Source: Tethya wilhelma | Lineage: Eukaryota > Porifera > Demospongiae > Tethyida > Tethyidae | Direction: 5' to 3' | DNA length: 64,000 bases | NCBI GenBank assembly: GCA_964030475.1 | Contig: CAXIPT010000007.1 | Coordinates: forward strand, 2,539,318 to 2,603,317 | In this document: in pieces, positions 56,531-64,000 of the stretch | How the letters are laid out: the number at the start of each line of letters is the position of its first letter | How positions within the stretch are numbered: the stretch's first letter is position 1 | Notes under the pieces: model-generated | Database searches by the model: none | What the model was told of the DNA's origin: nothing | Seen by the model: only the letters and a program-made list of their open reading frames with translations | Position numbers and translations under genes: made by a program

Positions 56531-58306
56531 TAATAACACTGCATTTATAGCTGCTAAAAAATGTCGGACATTTCGTGATTGTTTTTAAAATATTTTCTAT
56601 GGCTTAGAAAACTGAGCGCACATTTGCATAATTATACTTGTTCAGTGTCCTGTACTGTGAAAACCATAGTAGATTATCTACTACTGAGTGCACATCAGTA
56701 ATCAGGCTTATACGGTGCCTATGTACTGATACAGTGCCTTTAACACAAGTTTGATCTTACAGTTGAGTTCCACTGTAATTCAGTCAAGGGGGCAGTGGCT
56801 CCATGTGCTCCGAGGCTAGCTGTGCGGCCATGCAGCTACAACCCATGCACAGTCAAGATGACAGTCAATGGTCATTAACAGCCGGTCGAAATTGGTAGCG
56901 TACAGGTCATCCACTGAATGACCGTGGCTGTGCTGTGACATGCACATTTAATACATTCCATGGCTAGTTAAGGGTTAAAAATTAACTGTTTAAATTTAGA
57001 GTGGTCAAGAGCTTGACCATGGTCATACACTCTTGGCTTAATTGCCGCCCCTTCAATGATAGTTTGACTCCCAGACCATTTTGTACATCATGCAGTGTGC
57101 CGCAAAAAAATTATAGCATTTCGTTAGCTAGCTAACCAACTCAAACTCTGAGCTGAAAATTTTAGTCTAGGGGAGGAAACTAAAAAATTAACCAGGAGGA
57201 AGGGAGCCCATACCAAGTCAGTCTGGCAACTGAGGAAGGGAGTCAAAAGCATGGCCGCAAATAACCACCACTCCCATCATACAGGATAAATAAATCTTGG
57301 TCTCCATATGTCAGTGACACCGTGTAACCATGGAAACATAACTGGACTTTATTCACTCACCTCACGGAGGAAGCAGCTTTTTGGCTGCGTCTCTGTTCAT
57401 TCCAGGATCCAAATGTGGATCACGATCCATCCGTGAAAGTTTTTATCCGCGAAATTTTCCGTAATATACACGGGCGCCGGGCTCGCTCGCACAGCTCATC
57501 CGCGAAAGTTAAACCGCAAAATTAATTAGATTGATTTTAGAGATTAGTATATAACTTCTGGAGTTTCCCTGGGGGTTACCCTTGCACGTGGGCCATGCAA
57601 AATATGCATAAATTATGCACTTCAATTTCGACTTTACTACTAGTTCAAAGTTATTCAATTCATCTGGATACTAGATTAACGGTAGTCATGATTATATCTA
57701 TATCAATGATCGATGCATATTGGACCAAGCATGTCAGCATCAATCAACATAATATACAGCAGAGTGCAACCTGATCTTTACAATGTGATTTTATAATACA
57801 ATGGCCTTGTGATTTTTGTTTAGCTATCATCGTTTATTTCAATAGGTAATTAACTTCCAAAAACTAAACATCAGCAGCAGATGTGTGGCTGGTACCAAAT
57901 GGATAGACTTATAAGTTCTTAGAATCTATTAGGTGGCCAGTTTCCAAAGGAATCTAGAGCTGAAATCTCTCACTGCGAGATCAACTGATTTGACTCCATG
58001 CAACTGTTATGTCTGGACTGAACAAGGATGGAGGACTGTGATACTCTAAGACCATGACACATTATATATGGAGTGGATCTTTAGCAGCAAAAAAGATCGC
58101 CAGCCAACCAAGTGTGGAACTATAGTGTTGACTCAACTTGTCCACAACTTCCAAGTAGGGACGTTTGACATTTGTAGTTAATGGTGGCAGACAAATGGGG
58201 TGAATGATGAGTGTTTGGTTTCACAAATCATCTGCTTGTATTGTCACTTCTAGATGGGGTTGCTCATTCCCAGAGGTCACAATATAGGCTATAATGTTAT
58301 TAATAT

Positions 58307-58307
<1 letters not shown>

Positions 58308-58342
<35 letters not shown>
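58308..58342. repeat. (GA)n microsatellite
   Basis: A pure GA run in intergenic sequence. Confidence 0.9.
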
Positions 58343-58344
<2 letters not shown>

Positions 58345-58529
58345 AAGAGATCAATTGCTTAGTGGGAGTGCCTGATCGATTTAAAAGGTTCCACAGTATG
58401 CTCACATCCAAGAGTGTATAGCTGCTCGTCATCCCTCAGAATAAACCACCACTTCATACGACAACGCATATTAAACTTTCATTTGACCTGATTCTCTTCA
58501 CTGCTCGCCCACAGGTGTTATAGCCCAAT

Positions 58530-58830
58530 TCAGATATAAATGGATACACCATTTGTGTCATGGTGTGGTCCACACTGGTAGCAACCTCAGACTCACATTG
58601 TACTTCTTGCAACACTCGCTACAATCGTAGCTAGTGGTAAACTGAGTAGAGTAAGTTTGGTTACTCTGAGGTACTACAAATGTCACACAATGATGGGTCT
58701 GTTGAGAACTACCAGTTCAATCATAATTATAACCGTTGAGAGTTTCTAAACAAAGCTCATCATGTCCTTTTTACTTATCATTTTCCCTCTGGAGGAATCT
58801 TCGAAGAATGTGAATGGGCAGTGTATAGGT
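58530..58830 (-). pseudogene. Fragment of an NLR-kinase paralogue
   Basis: This is similar to 53330-53700 of the NLR-kinase gene (shared 'tttgtgtcatggtgtggtcc', 'gcaacctcagactcacattg') but has several deletions that destroy the frame. It belongs with the 5' fragment at 59598-59881. Confidence 0.7.
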
Positions 58831-59524
58831 TATATATACACCTTCAGTCTGCGGTAAGACCCACCTTTTCCCATACTTTCTCAAGGACACCCCGGAAGTA
58901 GGTGTTTACTTGGTTTCTATGACATTTATTACGTAATATCATATGGCGCTAATTGGATACTGACTGCGAAATACAGATTAATAAAGCACGGCAATTTAGC
59001 AGCTGTCAAAAATTGAAATACGAGTTATCAAAACATCGCGCCACGGCTATCACGTGAGCAGTTAATGAGCAGAAAAATGGCAGAAACAAGAGAGGGGTAC
59101 ACAAATAGTGAGATTTTGCAGGCTACAAACTGTACTGCAAACAACATACATTTGTAAATATTAATCTACAGTCCATGATCTCTTCCTTCTGCAATTTTGA
59201 GTGGATTTGGCAAGCTCTAAGACCTTGCCCAAAAAATATGAAAATGATGAATATTGAAACTTTGCAGAAAAGCACAACAAAGAACAGGTACCTGTATGAA
59301 AAAGAAAGGTAGAGAGACTTAGTTTATGACATTTATTGAGAGAGAATGAGTTGCTAAATGTTGATGACAGGTTATTTGAACAAGTTTAGCCTCAAAAGCT
59401 AGTGAAAATGATGTAAAACAATATCTATAAAACCCCTATTTTCAAGTACATGCATACTGCAACCAATTAATTGTGGCTACTGTGATACTATACAAAATTG
59501 TAAAACTACCTTAGTTAAACATAC

Positions 59525-59881
59525 TTACCAAGTTTGAAGTGATTTGCAAAAGTGCAAATGCTTGCCCAAAAAATGTGAAGTTGGCTCCTTCCAGCANTCA
59601 TGTAAATGAAGCAATTTAGCTGATGATGAGGGACATTCCTTTTTCACAAATTTTACAACTCCTCTTTCTAAGACTTGAGTTACGTATACTTGATTTCCAT
59701 GTGGAAGCTCTTTCTGTAGATTTCTTATCAACGGATTATCTTGAAGGCGACTATGTAACATAGGTTTTGCTCGAGCTAAAATTTCTTGTAGAAGTTCCGC
59801 ATCCTTAGAAGACTGGGTGTGTCTTGCAGCAGGAGTCTCTGGCTCCAGATGAAGGTGCTCATCTTGTTGACAGGAAGACAT
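59525..59881 (-). pseudogene. 5' fragment of an NLR-kinase paralogue
   Basis: From ATG 59881 it reads MSSCQQDEHLHLEPETPAA and on to VLERGVVKFVKKECPSSSAK, clearly homologous to the first 125 residues of the gene at 51375-55125, but with internal deletions. It then hits the single N at 59597, after which homology ends. The intact start supports the start chosen for the full gene. The copy is truncated or broken by a contig join. Confidence 0.7.
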
Positions 59882-59956
59882 CAGTTTCAGCTAGGGTTAT
59901 AATGGACAGATTATGATAATTGAAAATGTGTTTATTATTGAACATCTATATTTCCC

Positions 59957-60602
59957 TAGCCCTGTACACAGGCTCTCTCCTTTGACCTTGCACTAACGGC
60001 AAGGAAAGAGAGAGCCTGGGATCTCATGTCACGCACGTGAAGCCCAAATAAATGAGCGTGGGCGAAATCGACCACAAATCCACGTGCTGCTTTAGATTTT
60101 TTCCCTCGAGTTTGCAAAGAAACAAAACTATATAGTACTTTTTGTTTGTGCTCTCCTGAAGCAGTCTATAATTTTGCTTGCTAGCTTCTATTTAGTATCT
60201 AAATGCTGCTTCATAGCTAGCAGCGTGCTAGTAGTGCGCTATTTAGAGTGAGATACAACTAGTCATACAAAAGTCAAAACAAAGTTGCAGGTACGTTCTA
60301 TCATATGACATACTGAAAACAGTGTTTTGTTGTTATGTATGATGACTCTGTTAGCCCAAGGACGTTGTGTTTTAAATTGTCTCAGTATTGCTAAAATTCT
60401 GAACTGAACTAAAAGTACAGCGACCTTTAGATGCAAATTGCGTGGGCAGTCTGATTGCCTAAACTTGATGTGCCCACACTCAATTATCTGTGTTCTACTA
60501 GCGTTCTACCTGTAGAGTCACGTGCGTGACGTGGGATCCCAGGCTCTCTCTTTCCTTGCCGTCAAAAGGTCAAAGGAGAGAGCCTTGGTAAGAGGCTATA
60601 AT
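59957..60602. mobile_element. Family D foldback MITE, long copy
   Basis: Inverted arms carry 'caggctctctcctttgacct' on the left and 'aggtcaaaggagagagcc' on the right, about 650 bp overall. The octamer tatttccc occurs just before the left end (59949-59956) and at 60603-60610, a probable target duplication although a few bases lie between the right arm and the repeat. It is a longer relative of 38761-39160. Confidence 0.65.
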
Positions 60603-62605
60603 TATTTCCCATTGAAGAATGGAAACAAATTTGTACACATGAGCAAAATCAATTAACAAGAGTTAGACTGAAATATATAATGTGAGAGGAACAAGTCAAC
60701 CTAGCTATAAGAGAAAAAATGTTGCATTGTCTACCAGGTTTCTATCATCTTGTCTGACATTCCAGTCTCAAGCAACCAAACTTAACCTAAGCAAATTAAC
60801 TTCAGCCACAACTTGCAACTCTATTCACATGTCCAGATTAACTGAATATAACTCAGGATGCTTCATACACTGTCAGTGTAGTTTTGGTTTTAAGTTGTCT
60901 AATAGTTCAAAGTTCAGTTCTACAGAATCAGTATAGCTGCTAAAAAAAGAAATCATGATGTTTTTTGGATTTTCTGGGGCTGAGAAATGTGCATATTTGC
61001 ATATTTATAGCTATAGGTATACTTGTTCTGTGTACTGTACAACTATAGTAGGTAGCTAGTGTAGGTGCCCTGGTTTCTGGTCATAATTGCATGATATTTT
61101 TAGTAACAAAACAGTGATTGTGTACTGATACAGTGCCTTTAACACAAGTTTGATCCATTTCAGCTACACTATAATACAGTCAAGTGGTGGCAACTCTTTA
61201 TGCTCTAGCTGTACTTGTGGCTGTGACTGTAGTCAAGGTGACAACTAGTCACTGAATTCAGTGTCAAAGCAAACCATTTTAAACGGCTGGTCAACAGTCA
61301 AAATAGAATTTCAAAACAGTCAAAATTAACTAGAGTAGCTTAATTTGACATCCTTAGCTGTGAATTTATTAAATGTATTGAGCAGTATGACATCATTTGG
61401 ATGACCTCAGTACTTGACTGGTCAAGGGTTATGAAAATTTAGAGTGGTCAACATCTTGACCAGGGTCATGGGCTTCCTCATTCCATGTATAATTATTTGC
61501 AGTTGTTAGCTGCAAGTATATAGAGCATGCCACTGATCGATGGGAGCTCAATGAGTGCCACCCCTTCAATGATAGTTTGACCATAAATTACTACAATATT
61601 ATATATATATCAGTAATCAAGCTATATGGTTTAGTCTCGTGCCCAGCCTGCCTGAAAAGGGGCCCGGCTCGGCGTGGTACGAGACTAGCTATGGTTTGAC
61701 TCAGACCATTCTGTAGCTATAGCTAGAAATTTTTTGTTTTAGAGTTATCCTTATGATGGGAGTGGTAGTTACCTCTTGGTAACATAATTATAACCTTTTT
61801 TGGGAGGGGGGGGGTTGGGGGGCTGCATGGGAACGAAGCTATAGCTACTGAGGTAATACCTATAGCTATAGCTTCCTCCCCCAAAACTCTTGGTCTGGTG
61901 ACACAGTGTAACCATGGAAACAGAACTGAAATTTATTCACTCACCTCAGGTGGAAGAAGCTTTTCGGCTGTGTCTCTTCCATATGAGGAATTTTTTAACT
62001 ACAACCGATTTTTTTTTTTTTGGACAGTCACTGGGAATTCCCCTGGTGATTCACCTAAAATTAATTTGCACGTGCATGGACTATGCATGTGAACTGATGT
62101 GCATAATTATGGGCATATACGCAATATAGTAGAGTAAGCCACCAATTATCGGCCACCATCGAATTCGGACGCGATTTTTGACTTACCAGCTGGTGCAACT
62201 ACTCCAAGTTTGGTACCACAAGATAGCCCATGAAAAGTTACACTGGGTTGTGCAGACTTCAAGCCCCGCCCACTCACCTGGAAGGTTTCCTAACGTCATT
62301 AAGCGCTGGCCGAAAAAAATCAACAATCGGCCACAAACCATCATATTTCGGACTGCAGCTCAAAAACCCCCTGAAACTTATGGTTGAGCTACCAAATCTG
62401 GAAATCAAGAAGTTCAATCTTCCTGCTACTGATATTCCAAATGTGGACCTGATTGCAAGTATGACCGTCTCTAACAGAGCTGTCATATCACCATGATCGA
62501 GCGATCAATTATCGGACACCTATTTTCCCTATTTTTACTGAATTCTGCCATCTACGGTAGATGCAAGCGAGATTTGAGGCAGTAGGCATGTAGAGTAGCT
62601 TATTG
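60603..62605. other. Diverged duplicate of 55.4-57.5 kb, no gene seen
   Basis: Homologous to the flank of the full NLR-kinase gene, as listed at 55126-58530. A small inverted pair 'tagtctcgtgcccagcc...gtacgagacta' is at 61632-61688, and a poly-G tract near 61806. Direct copies of 'caattatcgg(c/a)cacc' at about 62141 and 62508 bound a ~370-bp repeat-like stretch. Confidence 0.5.
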
Positions 62606-62637
62606 NNNNNNNNNNNNNNNNNNNNNNNNNNNNNNNN

Positions 62638-63382
62638 GCCAAGAGTTGTATATAAAAAAATGAAGTAGTCATGTGCCGAAATTGAGACACGCCTTGTTCC
62701 AATACTTTTTACCGCACTGCCCATTCCTACACTATTAATTTTTTTGAAATTTTTACTACTTGTTCATTCACTTTTTTCAACACAACAGTGTGGAGACTAT
62801 CAGACTGGTAAGTCTCTACAAAAAGCTTGAGTAGTATAATTTTTACATGCACTTCATTATGCTGGAAGAGGCTAATGCGCATGCGCAAAATAATGCCACG
62901 TGGAATGCGACCTCTGAACCTACTTACAACTTGAGATGGCTGCATTGCTGTACATAAATTTATACACTAAGTTTCAAAGCTTTCTAGTTTTTGTTTAGGC
63001 TTATTTGTGATGAAAACGAGTATCAAGGAATGTAGTACCTATGAAAAGAAGTTACTTTGTGTTGTCAAAGTTGGCTCAACACATTCTGTTTCTCTGGAAA
63101 TGCTTTTCAAGTAAGTCAGTTAGTAAGTAAGTACGTACGTACGTACGTTAGCAGAACAAAATGGCACTATGGTGGCTTCCCACTAGCGCCCTCTACGATT
63201 GCCAAGGAACTGTTTTATGAGATTTAGGCCTTGCATGCAATTGTTAATCTGTCAGTGAGAGCCTCTGAGCAAGTTTGAAGATATAATTTTGTTTTGCTAG
63301 AGTTTTATGATCATGAACATTTTGTATTGTGTCTATGGGACATTCGGCCCATTCCTACTATACGTACTACCGTACGTATGAT
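62638..63382 (+). mobile_element. Family A repeat, near full length
   Basis: It runs from tgaagtagtcatgtgccg (62660) to the terminal tacgtactaccgtacgtatg. It holds 'accgcactgcccattcctac' near the start and 'cccattcctactatacgtac' near the end, the internal CGCATGCGC and CCACGTGG motifs, and an ACGT run (63130-63150). About 720 bp, no ORF. Confidence 0.7.
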
Positions 63383-64000
63383 ATATCAGTGATTTTGAGC
63401 AAACAGAGAGTACTTCAATTAGTACCTAGCTGTAAGGTTCACATAGCTAGCTATAGCTAAGTAGCTATATACCTCCCAAAATTTTTTTGAAACCGCTGAG
63501 GTAAGCCGGGCTATAGCTATAATTATGGCTAACTTCAAAAACCACTCATCAGCTACAAGATGTGTGGCTGGTACTAAATAGAGTTCTTAGAATCTAGTAG
63601 GTGGTTTCTGGCTACTAAACATTACAATTTTGAAGTTTAGTTATTTCCTGGTGGCCCATTTTAGTAATATTAGTTTAGTTTTAGTTATTACAGTAACTGT
63701 AGATTGATTATGCTTCAATTAATTGTTGTGAGACCCTTTTAGTTTGCTTTAAATACACTTTTCATGTACCTTGAAACATGTGGTTTAGACTCAGTTTTTC
63801 AAGTAACTGAAGATTAGTTCTAGTTAATTTGACATCAAAAACTTTTAGTTTAGTTTTTGTTATCAAAATACCCCAAACTAATAAGGGTTTTAGTTATAGT
63901 TAACTAAAATAACAAAAATGGGAGAAAGCTCTCTGTATGATATATATATATGAGCTTGCTTGATAAATATAAAGATACTGAGAAGTAACTATGGTCTTAC
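63383..64000. repeat. Low-complexity 'ttagttttagtt' region
   Basis: Degenerate repeats of ttagtttagttttagtt and complementary 'aactaaaat' segments lie between 63660 and 63920. No gene seen. Confidence 0.5.

Larger units (their letters stand above)
55126..58530. repeat. Upstream flank of the NLR-kinase gene, diverged duplicate of 59882-63640
   Basis: No gene seen. Pieces recur in the same order downstream: 55440-55520 with 60740-60840, 56560-56660 with 60935-61050, 57000-57030 with 61440-61470, 57300-57400 with 61890-61980, and 57870-57950 with 63540-63620. Family A and B repeats are inserted in between. Confidence 0.6.

Noticed and set aside
60682..60936. 84-residue ORF upstream of the decayed NLR-kinase copy
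   Set aside because: It lies in diverged duplicated flank whose counterpart at 55.4 kb is not open, so it is not conserved.
62178..62496. Overlapping plus-strand ORFs with 'NRAVISP' and 'KKINNRPQTI'
   Set aside because: Two frames are open in a repeat-like region with no domain; no convincing gene.

Overview
This is metazoan genomic DNA, most likely from a demosponge of the Amphimedon type. It is AT-rich, has short introns (many of 50-300 bp), and is crowded with foldback MITEs. Its gene set is typical of sponges: secreted fibrinogen-like proteins, TRIM-NHL proteins, CARD, death-domain and NLR-like immune modules, an EMI/EGF protein, a Crypton-type tyrosine recombinase, PEX6 and a MACROD-type macrodomain. 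The organism is an inference from gene content. Single N bases (2564, 4157, 10796, 12207, 41715, 43440, 59597) and two longer N runs (35082-35326, 62606-62637) mark contig joins, so some oddities next to them may be assembly artefacts.

Layout. 0.77-1.6 kb: broken NNMT/PNMT-like methyltransferase. 2.6-4.15 kb: partial copy of a CARD/coiled-coil gene. 4.5-5.1 kb (-): start of an EMI-EGF gene, head-to-head with 5.3-8.6 kb (+), a fuller copy of the CARD gene in which about 1.34 kb is inverted. 9.3-11.5 kb: inverted copies of one repeat flanking a 33-bp satellite. 11.8 kb (-): a PEX6 linker exon. 13.5-16.9 and 23.6-27.0 kb: a duplicated block carrying fibrinogen-like genes, with further family members at 20.2 and 22.1 kb. 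17.4-18.9 kb (+): Crypton-like recombinase. 27.9-33.1 kb (+): two TRIM-NHL genes, the first frameshifted. 34.5-40.2 kb (-): PEX6 with an apparent N-terminal death domain. 40.2-44.8 kb (+): macrodomain hydrolase, 54 bp from the PEX6 start. 45.9-47.1 kb (+): secreted beta-trefoil-like protein. 51.4-55.1 kb (-): a 1105-aa protein joining an NLR winged-helix region to a protein kinase, followed by a decayed paralogue at 58.5-59.9 kb. The rest is MITEs, simple repeats and diverged duplicated flank.

How genes relate. Thirteen PEX6 exons (39943-40160 back to 11830-11959) keep one open frame of 1018 codons. The model spans 28 kb, and one 22.5-kb intron contains the fibrinogen-like, recombinase and TRIM-NHL genes. 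The second AAA domain of PEX6 is not in the window. Several genes (CARD protein, death domain, NLR-kinase, TRIM-NHL, fibrinogen-like) belong to families used in innate recognition and signalling.
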